Translations under genes and position numbers: made by a program
The notes under the pieces: generated by a model
Told to the model about the DNA's origin: nothing
The model's input: only the letters and a program-made list of their open reading frames with translations
The model's database searches: none
Shown: piece after piece, positions 17,748 to 28,300 of the stretch
Position numbering within the stretch: the first letter of the stretch is position 1
Layout of the letters: each line of letters starts with the position of its first letter
IMG/VR virus record: IMGVR_UViG_3300049098_000053
Span: 1-58,100 of that record
Strand: one strand, 5' to 3'
Source of the DNA: a virus
DNA length: 58,100 nt

Positions 17748-20700
17748 TGGCACTCGGCTACAAAAACTGCATCAAGCGGCTGCGAAAAAACGGCTACAAG
17801 GTTGAGCTCTCTGACCGGCGCCTGATCAAAACGCTCCTGAACGAGGGGCTCACGATCGATCAGGTAGTCACAAAGATGCTGGCTGAGTCGACCCTGGATG
17901 TGATCGAGACCGTCCAGCAGATCGAGGCACTGGGCGCAGATGTCGAGACCGGCCGTGGCCAGCTGGCAGAGATCAAGGACTTTCGCACCGAGCAACTCAA
18001 GGCTGAGATGGCATCGCGCCGCGAGATCAGCCAGAAGATCTCAGAGGCCAATGCCGAGTATCAGGACATCAAGCAAGACGCTGAGATGTTCGACAAGATC
18101 CTGTCGCAGGCGCTCGACGAGGAGGTCGCGTTCCTGGATCTCACCGAGAACGAGGCCAAGCTGTATTTCGGCCAGCTGATGATGCGGGCCACGACGACCG
18201 AGCTCCCCACTGGTAAGCCCGGTCAGAATCGTAACCGGATCTGGCCCGAGGACCGCTTCCGTGTCGCCATGGAGAACGGCACCTTGCTCGTGTCTGGCAA
18301 CACGCCGCAGGAGATCTATGACAGCCGTGTCGCTCTCGAGACGCAGCTGGCTGAAAAGAAAAAAGTGGTGCAGGAGCTCAAGGCCCAAAAGGCCGAGGTC
18401 CAAAAACAGATCGAGTCGAAGTTCGGGCCCGAGACTGTCGTCGAGCCTGACGTGCTGTTCCAAAAAGAGGGCGACCTCGAGGCCGAGGTCACTGGTGTCG
18501 CAGCCAAGGGTGACGTCAACAAGCAACGCATGACCCGCCTGCTCGGCGCTCAGCTGTACGGCGACATGAACAAGATCCAGTCGGTGACGGTCAAGGAGGT
18601 ATTCCAAAACGCCTTCGATGCCGTGCGTACTGCGGTGCGCAACGGTGACATCGAGGACGGCCAGATCACCATGGAAGTCACCGAGGACAAGCGCACCCTG
18701 ATCGTCCAGGACAACGGTGTCGGCATGACGCCAGAGATGATCAATGAGGGCTTCCTGACGCTGGCCGGCACCCGCAAAGAGGGCGACGTAAACTCCGGCG
18801 GCTTCGGTGTGGCCAAGGGCCTGTTCCTTGCCGGCAACAAGAAGCTGAAACTTGTGACCATTCGTGACGGCGTCAAAACAACGCTCGAGACGACTGGCGA
18901 TGACTTCATGGCAAGCCTCGAGGATCCGGAGCACTCGCTCGACCAGCGGTATCCAGCCGACCAAGCTCTGCGCGTTAGCAAGACTGATGGCGAGAACGGC
19001 ACCCGAGTCGAGATCACCATTCCTGAGCAATTTCAGGACTTCAAGACACGAGAGTTCAAGGACATCCGACAGTTCGAGGGATGGGACATGGGCTCAACCG
19101 CGGACAACCAGCTTCTCGATCCGAGGATCACGGTCAGAACGCGGGTACGGCCAGACACGAGATTCAATACGCGGGACGCCGGCAAAGAGTTCCGGCTCGA
19201 TCGATACCGCTCGATCGGTGAGGTCAGGTTCGAGTGGGGCACGGCCGACATCCTGATCGAAAAGGACGAGAACGAGCACGTCTCAAGCAAAAACACGACG
19301 ATCTCCATAGAGGGCCTGAATCAGCTGGACATAATGACCACGGAGAATCCGTGGGATCCCGGCGCCGGAAAGCTGAAACGGCGCATCTACATCAACATGC
19401 ACCCACAGGACGCGGACGGCAATCCGATCGATGCCGGCGATCCAGGGTATCCGATGGAGCTCAACCGTCAGGGCCTACAGCAACACGCGGCCGAGGACAT
19501 CTTCCAGATCCAGTCGTATCTCGCGGTACTCATGTGGCGAGACCAGAGCGCAGAGATCGCTCGCGGCTACGGCACCCTGCGTGAGATCAAGCCGAGCGGA
19601 GAGCTAGGCGACCCCGTTGATCTGACGCCGCCGCCTCCGGTGCAGGAGTCACTGACCGGCAAGATCGACACCGGCGAGGAATTGCGGGTTGAGAACGGCG
19701 AGCTCATTGTTGACGGTGTTGGTCAGGGCAAACTGGACCGTGACAACATGGCGCAGGAGCGTCGTGAGATGGACGAGTACAAGGTCGATCAGGACCTAGT
19801 GCCGACGCAGCGCCCGATGATTCACAACCAGATGGCATTCAAGGCCGAGGAGGAGATGACCTCCTACTTCCTGGACGACACCGCGGCCGAGCCGGGTATG
19901 GATCTGATCGAGGCCCTCAATCAGGAGTTCGGGGAGAACCGCGTCAACGAGTATTTCTTCTCGGTTGGCGATGTGTTCATGGACATCAGGGACCTGCTGG
20001 CCAATTACGGGCAGGAGAAAATGTACGAGGACATCGAGAAAATCGGTGTTGGCGTCAGTGTCCTTGGCCGTCGCTACTACGGTGTGCACACCAAGGTCCC
20101 CGGTCGCATGATGTTTGTGAACCCCGGGCAGGATCCTCGTGAGATCAACGACATTCGCGAGATGGACTGGGACGGCCCCAAAGCCCGTGACGACATGGAC
20201 TCCAAGGAGTTCCAGACTGTAGCGACCTCAATGATCACAACCATGGTGCACGAGGCTGCACACTACGCTGAGATGTCGCACGATCAGGACTATCTGTTTG
20301 CTTTGCAGAGCGCATTCTCTACCATGCTCGAGCACAGCGAGCACGTCGATCACATCAAGGACCGACTACAGGAAGCGATTTATGAAAACTGGGAAATCTA
20401 CCGATACATCTCAGAAGCCCTCGAGTCAGGATCTATCGAAGTCTCTGGTATTAGCCTCTCGGACGTTGGCTCAGACTCCAGAGGAAATGAGAGCCGTGCT
20501 GACGTCGCTGCACGAGAACGCCGAGAGCGTGGGCGAGGGGAGGGTGGTCCAGATGAAGCTGCGCAGGGCGATGTCGATACTGGACAACAGCAAGACGCTG
20601 ACGCAATTCAGGCAGGCTATAGAGACGGCGGCACTGTAGTACCAGAGGGGGACGTTCACCCCAACGCCGGCGAGGACTCCGAGTTCTATCAGACCTACTG

Positions 20701-23700
20701 GCATGGCTCGCATGCCAAATGGGATTTCCCAGATCTAGGATTCATGGGCACCGGAGAGGGCGCCCAGATGGCCGGCTACGGAATGTATCTGGCCGAGGTC
20801 ATGGATGTTGGCAAGGGGTATCAGCCCCGAGATCTCAAGCGAGATCAGAACCTCTACGACATGTATAAACAGGCCGAGCAGGCCAACGATGCGATCCGCA
20901 TGGAGCTCCTCGAGGACGCCATGCTGCACTGGACGCCAGACGAGATCCGCGAGAACTACACGGAGGACAACGGCTACGGTCCCGAGGCCGTCGCTCGGGC
21001 TCAGGAGTTTGCCGACGAGCTCCACGCGATCGATCAGGAGTCCGAGGGCTCGCTGTATCAAATCGAGATCAACGACGAAGCGGACGCCATGATGATGCTC
21101 TGGGACGCGCCGCTCAGTGAGCAGCCGGAAGCCGTACAGGCCGCGCTCAAGTCACTGATCCAGCGCACCGCGTCCGCGTTTCCTGATGGCATCCTGGCTG
21201 AGATGGGTTTCGAGGAGATCGGCACTGGCGGCGCCCTGTACCGTGCACTGGCCGATGATCTGGGGTCCGAAAAAGAGGCGAGCATGGAGCTTAACTCCGT
21301 TGGGATCCCGGGACACAAGTTCCTCGATGCGCAATCACGGGTAAGCCCGGTGAGTGCCGGCACGGGCGGGTTCATCCAAGGCATACGTGACGTCCTCGGG
21401 CGCCAGCCGACACACAACCTCGTGCTCTACGACACGAGCGTCATCGATCAGGTCAAGCGCGACGGTGAGGTCGTCTACCCAGAGCAGGCTCTCGAGCAAG
21501 GCGGCATCGAGGAGGGCGGCGAGCGCGGCCGTATCACATTCAACGAGGCCCGTAAGGGATTCATCGAGATCCTGTCGTCCGGCGATGTCTCGACGTTCAT
21601 TCACGAGACTGGCCACCTGTACCTCGAGGTTCTACGGTGGGCCGCTCAGCAAGAGAACGCGCCTCAGCAACTCAAAGATGACTGGCAGACCGTGAAGGAA
21701 TACACGGGCGCCACGGACGAGGCCATCCCCAAGGACGCTCACGAGAAGTTCGCAAATTCGTTCGAGATCTATGCTCTCGAGGGCAAGGCCCCGAGCATTG
21801 CGCTGCAGGACTCATTCAGTTTCTTCCGCTCCTGGATGACGCGGATCTATCGCAAGCTGAAAAACATCACGGGCGTACATCTGCATCCGGAGATCCGCGG
21901 TGTCATGGACCGGCTTCTGGCCAGCGATGAGGAGATCGCCATTGCCGAGCAGTCGCAGGGCTACGTCGCGCTGTTCGCTACGGCCCAGGATGCTGACATG
22001 ACTGAGGCTGAGTTCGAGCTCTACGCCAAGCAAGTGCAGCGGGAGCACGACGACAACGTGGGCAAGGAGCACCGCCGCATGATGGCCGCAATGGAACGCG
22101 ACCAGACAAAGTGGTGGAAGGCTGAGCGCAAGAAGATCCGCGCCGAGGTCGAGGAGGAGATGCACGAGGAGCGCGTCTACAAGGCGCTGTATTTCCTGCA
22201 GCGTGGCACTCGGCCTGATGGCAGCCCGACCAGAGGGCAGGCCACCAAAATCAACAAGGAGAGCCTCCTGCGGCTTCTCAATTACGATCAGCAATCACTG
22301 AACAAGTTACCGCGGCCGTTCATCTACACGGTGGAGGGCGGCACTGACGTCGAAGTCTTGGCCCGCACCTTGGAATACGCGAATGGCCTCGAGATGATCG
22401 AGGAGATCTCCAACGCCAAGCGCATGAAGGATGTCATCAACGCTGAGACCGAGGTCCGCATGCGCAGGATCTATGGTGATCCGCTGACTGATGGCACCCT
22501 GCCGGACAACGCACTCCGTCGTGTGCATACCGAGGGACGCCTCAAGATCCTCACCAAAGAGCTCCGCAAGTTGCGCCAGCTGGCTGCTGAGGATCGGCCA
22601 GCGGTACGTGCGGCGCAGCAAGCGGAGCGCCAGCGTGACCGTCAGGCCAGAGAGGCCAACAAGGGACAGATCCCCGGCCGTGCTGAGATGGCAATGCTCA
22701 AGGCTGCTGCTCGTGAGGTCATCAACGGCATGCGGATCTCGCAGATCAAGCCGCACATCTACCTGCGCGGCGAGCAAAAGGCCGGCCGCGAGGCTTTCGC
22801 TGCTCTTGAGAAGCGGGACTATCAGACTGCCTATGCCGCCAAGCTGCGCCAGATCAAGAATCACGAGATGTACCGCGCGGCGATGGCCGTGCAAAAAGAG
22901 ATGGAGTCCACGCGCAAGGCGGTGATCCGATACCAAGGCCCACGGCTGCGCAAGAAACTGGGGCTGGCCAAGGTTCTCAATCAGGTCGATGCGGTACTCG
23001 AGAACGTCGACCTCAAGAAGCGGTCGATGGCCGATCTCGAGCGCAAGAAAGCATTGCAGGGCCTCAAGGAGGCGGTATCCAAGGGCACCCTGATCGTCAC
23101 GCCTGACACGCAGCGCAAGATCATGGATGAGTCTGTCCACTGGACTGAGTTCACGCCCGACGAGTTCCGCGAGATCAAGTCGGTGCTAAAACAGATCGAG
23201 CACGGCGCTCTGAACGAGGACAAGATGACCGTCAATGGCGAGCTCGTCGACTACCAAGAAGTCGAGGACGAGATCGTCGATCACATGCGGACAGCCAACG
23301 AGGAGATCAAGCTACGTCCTGGTGGCGTCCAGACCAGCGGCGAGCGTGGCAACTCGAACGTCGACCAGTCGATTATGACGTGGCTCCGGCCGAGCTCGAT
23401 CGCTCGCATCTTGGACAAGACTGGGTTCGGCGCCCTGACGCGCCGGATCATCGTGCCGCTCCGTCGAGCGTATGCCGAGAAGCTGATCCCGATGCTGCAC
23501 CAAGCGCAAAAGGACGTAATGCAGATTTATCTAAAGCATTACAACATGACCGAGCTCGGTCAGATGTCCAAGCGCCATTACAAGATCAACACACTGGGCG
23601 GTGAGCTCTACTCGAAGTCCGAGCTCCTGTCGATGGCCCTGAACTGGGGCAACCAAGGCAACCGTGACGCGGTGCTCGGCGGGTCCTACAAGGGCAAACC

Positions 23701-25375
23701 CGTGTTCACCGAGCAGACCGTTCGGGAGATGCTCTCTCACCTGACGTCAAAGGACTGGGCGTTCGTGCAGGACATCTGGGACTACAACGACACCTACCGC
23801 GAGGCGATCTTCGATGCAGAGGAACGCAGGCGCGGGATCAGGCCCGAAAAGGTAGAGGCCCTCCCGTTCTCTATTCGCACGTCAGACGGCCAGCTGATCA
23901 CTGTCAAGGGCGGCTATCACCCGCTCCGCTACGATCACCAGTACGACGCCAAAGAGGGCCGGGGCAAGCAAAAGGTCAAGGCCGAGGAGGCTATCGATAA
24001 TGCGCTTAATCACATCGCCAATGGCACATTCGTCACCGCCAACACCCGCGCCGGATCGACTCATAACCGCGTCAAGAATCACGGCAGAGTGGTACGGCTT
24101 GGCCTGAACATCATCGACTCGCACCTGCGCGAGGTCATCCGTGACATCGCCATTGGTGACGAGGTCAGACACGTCAAGCGCCTGCTGGATTCTGGCTCAG
24201 TAGAGCGGGCATTCAGGGACACGGGCAATGGCGCAGCCTACGAGGCGCTCGGGCTGTGGCTCACTGATGCTGCGGTTGGCGAGCTCCCCGCCGAGAATGC
24301 GATCGAGTTCGGTATCGCGTGGCTCCGGACTGGATTCACCAAGGCCAAGCTCGGCTGGAATTTCGCAGTTATGGCGCTGCAGCTTACTGGCCTGTTCCAG
24401 ACGATCTCGGTCATCGGCACCCGTGCCTTCTCTGCCGGCTTCGTCAAGTACATCCAGAATCCTGCTGCGGCTACTCGGCACGTCATGGATCAGTCGTCAT
24501 TCCTGCACACCCGCTACGTGGTGGGCGGCTTCGACAAGGATGTGCAGGACACCAAGGCCATTGTCGAGAGTGAGTTCGGGTCCATGCCGACGCGCACTAA
24601 GCGGGCATACAACTTCGTCGCCAACACGCTTTTCACAGGCATCGCATGGTTCCAGAAGATTGTCGACGTGATCACCTGGATGGGCGCCTATGAGAAAGGC
24701 CTCAACGAGATCAATCAGGATGCCGGCGGTCTCTCAGAGCAAGATGCAATTATCTACGCCGACACGCAGGTCGAAGCGGCACAGACCTCCGGCTTCTTCT
24801 CCGATCGCTCCGGCCTCGAGCGCGGCACGACTGGGCTGCGCAAGAATCGTCAGTCTCAGCTGCTCCGCATCTGGACTACGCTGATCTCGTACATGCTGGC
24901 GAAGTCAAACATCGCCTACGAAAAATACAAGGACACCAATTTCAAGGATCCGAAGCAAGTCATGGACCTGCTGCTGGACATGATTCTGCTCTACACGGTG
25001 GAGGGTATTGCATCGGCCCTGATCTACCAGAGGCTCCCAGAGGATGACGACGAGCCGGAGGAATGGGCAAAGTGGGCTGCGGTGCAGTCGCTCGACTCAC
25101 TCACCGCCGGCATTCCGTTCGTGCGTGAGATTGCCAGTGCCCGCTTCGGAGGCGGCAACACGCCGGTCGGTGTATTCTCCAATGACGCGATGACGCTGAT
25201 CGAGCAATACCTCCAAGGAGAGGCAGACTGGGCCTCGGTTGATGCGACCCTAGATGTGGTGGGCACGATCGGACACCTGCCGACCGGGCAGATCAGCAAA
25301 ACAGGCGAGAAACTATGGGAGGAGGGCCTCACCACAGACGACTGGTGGGAATACTTCACTGGCCCCAAGGACTAG
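17747..25375 (+). CDS. Giant polyvalent ejected protein: GHKL ATPase, two HExxH motifs, ADP-ribosyltransferase-like domain, 2542 aa
   Basis: Domains in order: helical coiled coil (1-240); a GHKL-type ATPase with an N-box EVFQNAFDA near 283, DNGVGM at 322-327 and GGFGVAKG at 351-358; an HEAAH metallopeptidase motif at 835-839; a low-complexity linker (about 880-970); an ADP-ribosyltransferase-like domain starting YWHGS near 984 with GTGEGAQMAGYGMYLAE at 1001-1017 and LVLYDTSVIDQVKRDG near 1225; a second zincin motif HETGH at 1286-1290; then over 1200 residues of charged helix ending in small hydrophobic stretches. Such multi-domain polyvalent proteins are known to be injected with phage DNA to act on host targets. 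Co-translated with the His-rich protein upstream. The GHKL module in this setting is unusual. Targets are unknown. Confidence 0.85.
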   Translation: MALGYKNCIKRLRKNGYKVELSDRRLIKTLLNEGLTIDQVVTKMLAESTLDVIETVQQIEALGADVETGRGQLAEIKDFRTEQLKAEMASRREISQKISEANAEYQDIKQDAEMFDKILSQALDEEVAFLDLTENEAKLYFGQLMMRATTTELPTGKPGQNRNRIWPEDRFRVAMENGTLLVSGNTPQEIYDSRVALETQLAEKKKVVQELKAQKAEVQKQIESKFGPETVVEPDVLFQKEGDLEAEVTGVAAKGDVNKQRMTRLLGAQLYGDMNKIQSVTVKEVFQNAFDAVRTAVRNGDIEDGQITMEVTEDKRTLIVQDNGVGMTPEMINEGFLTLAGTRKEGDVNSGGFGVAKGLFLAGNKKLKLVTIRDGVKTTLETTGDDFMASLEDPEHSLDQRYPADQALRVSKTDGENGTRVEITIPEQFQDFKTREFKDIRQFEGWDMGSTADNQLLDPRITVRTRVRPDTRFNTRDAGKEFRLDRYRSIGEVRFEWGTADILIEKDENEHVSSKNTTISIEGLNQLDIMTTENPWDPGAGKLKRRIYINMHPQDADGNPIDAGDPGYPMELNRQGLQQHAAEDIFQIQSYLAVLMWRDQSAEIARGYGTLREIKPSGELGDPVDLTPPPPVQESLTGKIDTGEELRVENGELIVDGVGQGKLDRDNMAQERREMDEYKVDQDLVPTQRPMIHNQMAFKAEEEMTSYFLDDTAAEPGMDLIEALNQEFGENRVNEYFFSVGDVFMDIRDLLANYGQEKMYEDIEKIGVGVSVLGRRYYGVHTKVPGRMMFVNPGQDPREINDIREMDWDGPKARDDMDSKEFQTVATSMITTMVHEAAHYAEMSHDQDYLFALQSAFSTMLEHSEHVDHIKDRLQEAIYENWEIYRYISEALESGSIEVSGISLSDVGSDSRGNESRADVAARERRERGRGEGGPDEAAQGDVDTGQQQDADAIQAGYRDGGTVVPEGDVHPNAGEDSEFYQTYWHGSHAKWDFPDLGFMGTGEGAQMAGYGMYLAEVMDVGKGYQPRDLKRDQNLYDMYKQAEQANDAIRMELLEDAMLHWTPDEIRENYTEDNGYGPEAVARAQEFADELHAIDQESEGSLYQIEINDEADAMMMLWDAPLSEQPEAVQAALKSLIQRTASAFPDGILAEMGFEEIGTGGALYRALADDLGSEKEASMELNSVGIPGHKFLDAQSRVSPVSAGTGGFIQGIRDVLGRQPTHNLVLYDTSVIDQVKRDGEVVYPEQALEQGGIEEGGERGRITFNEARKGFIEILSSGDVSTFIHETGHLYLEVLRWAAQQENAPQQLKDDWQTVKEYTGATDEAIPKDAHEKFANSFEIYALEGKAPSIALQDSFSFFRSWMTRIYRKLKNITGVHLHPEIRGVMDRLLASDEEIAIAEQSQGYVALFATAQDADMTEAEFELYAKQVQREHDDNVGKEHRRMMAAMERDQTKWWKAERKKIRAEVEEEMHEERVYKALYFLQRGTRPDGSPTRGQATKINKESLLRLLNYDQQSLNKLPRPFIYTVEGGTDVEVLARTLEYANGLEMIEEISNAKRMKDVINAETEVRMRRIYGDPLTDGTLPDNALRRVHTEGRLKILTKELRKLRQLAAEDRPAVRAAQQAERQRDRQAREANKGQIPGRAEMAMLKAAAREVINGMRISQIKPHIYLRGEQKAGREAFAALEKRDYQTAYAAKLRQIKNHEMYRAAMAVQKEMESTRKAVIRYQGPRLRKKLGLAKVLNQVDAVLENVDLKKRSMADLERKKALQGLKEAVSKGTLIVTPDTQRKIMDESVHWTEFTPDEFREIKSVLKQIEHGALNEDKMTVNGELVDYQEVEDEIVDHMRTANEEIKLRPGGVQTSGERGNSNVDQSIMTWLRPSSIARILDKTGFGALTRRIIVPLRRAYAEKLIPMLHQAQKDVMQIYLKHYNMTELGQMSKRHYKINTLGGELYSKSELLSMALNWGNQGNRDAVLGGSYKGKPVFTEQTVREMLSHLTSKDWAFVQDIWDYNDTYREAIFDAEERRRGIRPEKVEALPFSIRTSDGQLITVKGGYHPLRYDHQYDAKEGRGKQKVKAEEAIDNALNHIANGTFVTANTRAGSTHNRVKNHGRVVRLGLNIIDSHLREVIRDIAIGDEVRHVKRLLDSGSVERAFRDTGNGAAYEALGLWLTDAAVGELPAENAIEFGIAWLRTGFTKAKLGWNFAVMALQLTGLFQTISVIGTRAFSAGFVKYIQNPAAATRHVMDQSSFLHTRYVVGGFDKDVQDTKAIVESEFGSMPTRTKRAYNFVANTLFTGIAWFQKIVDVITWMGAYEKGLNEINQDAGGLSEQDAIIYADTQVEAAQTSGFFSDRSGLERGTTGLRKNRQSQLLRIWTTLISYMLAKSNIAYEKYKDTNFKDPKQVMDLLLDMILLYTVEGIASALIYQRLPEDDDEPEEWAKWAAVQSLDSLTAGIPFVREIASARFGGGNTPVGVFSNDAMTLIEQYLQGEADWASVDATLDVVGTIGHLPTGQISKTGEKLWEEGLTTDDWWEYFTGPKD
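20382..20639 (+). CDS. Candidate nested gene in the +1 frame of the giant gene, 85 aa
   Basis: Inside the giant gene, in the +1 frame, AGGAAG lies 6 bases before an ATG that opens 85 codons ending in TAG. The second half (PEEMRAVLTSLHENAE, then VVQMKLRRAMSILDN) reads like a natural helical protein and uses the genome's preferred codons (CTG, GAG, GCC, ACG). Over the same bases the giant frame encodes a Gly/Arg/Glu/Gln-rich low-complexity linker with codons such as CGA, AGA, GGG. Either this is a true overlapping gene or a frameshift product that ends the first half of the giant protein. Function unknown. Confidence 0.45.
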   Translation: MKTGKSTDTSQKPSSQDLSKSLVLASRTLAQTPEEMRAVLTSLHENAESVGEGRVVQMKLRRAMSILDNSKTLTQFRQAIETAAL

Positions 25376-25378
25376 GAA

Positions 25379-28300
25379 ATGGTCAGCAATTCAACGGATA
25401 GATTCAACGGCGTGGTGGCGAGCAAGGCCATCAAGGTGCCATGCGCAGTAGCAACCAGCGCAGACATCACGCTCTCAGGAAGCCAGACAATCGACGGTGT
25501 GCTCGTATCCACGGGAGACCGGGTGCTTGTCAGGGCCCAGACCAACGCGGCTGAGAACGGCATCTATGACGTCAAGGATCAGGCATGGGACCGCGCTGCA
25601 GACTGGGACGGCAACCGAGACATCGCCCAGGGTACGCTGATCACAGCGTTCGACTCTGGCGGGCTCGCCTCGCAGTACATCGTCGAAACCGCAGATCCAA
25701 TCACGATCGGTAGCACACTGGTCTCGATCATCCTGTACTCGCAGGGAGCCACGGTCTCAGTAGAGGCCGGCACGATCACTGACGCGATGCTGCGATTTGA
25801 TGGCGTCGACACCTACCGTCAGGCCGATCGCCTCCGAGCCACGGCCCAAGGTGCCGAGTTCCGCTGGTACGCATCGAACCTCACGGACTATGCCGAGCAA
25901 ACATATGTCGGCATGAGTGCGATCTTTTCCCTGAGCAATGGCTCACATGGCTTTGAGTTTCAGAATGACTTGTCGATTTCTGGTGCTGATTTCGTAGTAA
26001 CTAGCGGCGATGCCACTATCTCTGGAACCATGGAGGCCGGTGTGGTCATCAGCGAGGGCGCACTTTACCTCACGGAGATCGCTGCAGCCGATACAGACAT
26101 CGCAGGCAAGGGTCAGCTTTTTGTCCGAAACGACGCGCCGAATGTGCTGGTGTTCCGCAACGATGATGGCGATGAGGTAGAGCTCGGCGGTGGCGGTGGC
26201 GGCATCATGTTTGACTCATGGCGCTACGATCAGCAGTTCACCGGGCCGACCGATCCTGGATCGGAGGAGTTCCGGATGTCCTCTGGCACTCCATCGGTGA
26301 CAACCGCCCTCTATATGAGCGACACGTCGCTTGGCGGTCTGGATCCTGACGAGGTATTCACTCGCCTCAGTGTTGGCGGCCACCTAGTCATGCAGGACGC
26401 GAATCGCACATCGTTCCTGCACTACATCATCACCAGCGTTACGGACAACACGACATGGTGGCAAATAGGTGTCGAATACGCGGGCGGCAATGGTGTCCTG
26501 CCGGGAGATCAGGTCGACATCCAGTTCGAGTTTTTCCCGAACGCATACATTGTCAACGGTGCCGCGGCCAGCAACGGGCACGACCTTGCGTGGTGGGATG
26601 ATAGCCAGCTGCGGTGGGAGGGCACGGGGTCCGGCATCAGGGTTAATCCAGTAACGCCGCCGACCGGCGGGCGACTGCAGTTTGGCTCGCCGGGAACCAC
26701 TGTCCGCACTAACCCCAATATCAACATGGACTATGGCGTCTCGGGTCAGGGTCCGGTGTGGCGGGTCGAGGACAGCGCAAGCGCAACGGATAACTTCGGG
26801 GCTTTCGCGGCCTTCAATGTCTCGCCAGCGTACCTGCAGTATGAGATCGATGATTTCCCGTACATGCGGCTGACCTCAGCCGGTAACGTCTTTTTCGAGG
26901 ACTGGCAGACCCAGGGCGGCGGCGCCAATGCTGGTTTCTTCTGGCAGGAAAAGGCAGCAGCGGCAGCTGACGTCGCTGGCTACGGCCAGCTTTGGGTCAA
27001 CAGTTCCGACCAAGGCCTGTATTACACCGGAGAGGCGGGGGCTGATGTCCGGCTGGATGTCATCACGCCTACCTTCAACACGCCGCTCCGAGTGATTGGC
27101 GATACGGACGGCGCACCGCCAGCATCGCAAACGGCTCTGCTCGAGTTCTATGACTCTGATGAGTCAGACCGTCAGGCCTACATCGGATATAACGGCAGCA
27201 ACGACTTCGTCATCAGGACAGCCTTTGCCAACAACGGTCAGGACTTCTCGATCTTCCATGGCGGCGATCGCATCCTGCATAACGAGGGCACTGGCGGCAG
27301 GACCTTCCTTGAGGCCGGTACTGGTGTCACTAGCGATATCTACATCCGACCGAACGCGGGTAACGATGACGGCATCCGAGTCATGTATCAGGGCGCGGTC
27401 GAGCTCTACCACAACGACTCGCTAATTGCTCAAACTGCCGCGGTCACAAGCGGTGGATTCACTGTCGCTCAGTCCGTAACCGGACCCGGCTCACAAGAGC
27501 GGGTGCTCACGGAAACCGATAGGTCCCGTGGCTGGCCATGCACCCTCTACCAGTTCGACACCAGCACGACCGCCTCGGATCCCGGTAACGGTAACTTCCG
27601 CTTCGACAATGCGACCCTTGGCAGCATCACTGAGATGTATGTCGACGACAACAACGACAACATCCAGGCCAGCGATCGTCTGATCGAGTACCTGAACGCA
27701 GGCGACATCATTTCATTCCATCGCGTCGACGCGAATAACCTGCACACATGGTTCCGCGTTACGGGCGCACCGACCGACAATACCGGCTGGTGGACCGTGC
27801 CGGTCGAGTACCTCTATGGCACCGGCTTTGCTGGCACCGAGGTCTACACGCTATTCCCGTTCCATCTGTCGCAGCTTGAGGGCGTCCTGCCCACCAGCGT
27901 CACCGAGAACGCGCTGCTCACGGCAGACGCCTCTGGCGGTTGGGTCGAGGACGTTGACGCCCGGTTCGGCAGCGGCAACCTGGACATCTACGGCATAGAC
28001 GATCTGGCCGGTGGCGACAGGCGCGTCAGGTTCTACCGCGATGACGGTACTCTGGCGGGGCAAGTTGGCACTGGTAGTGGGGGCAATGACCTCCTGATTC
28101 GGAACGATTTGCCGGGGCAAGGCATCAGGATGAACGCACGGAATCAAGCAGACAATGGCGATACTGTGCTGATTTCGTTCGACCCAGACAACACCACGAC
28201 CCTGAATGCCGCGACGACATTCAACCTGAGTATCGGTGGCTCAACGTCTACGCTGATGGGCTACAGCGGTGCTGGCGGCTTCACGTTCAAGGCTGTGCCC

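Noticed and set aside
22307-23140. Minus-strand frame (277 codons) inside the giant gene
   Set aside because: Leu/Arg/Asp-rich mirror of the helical plus-strand sequence; no start signals and no neighbouring minus-strand genes.
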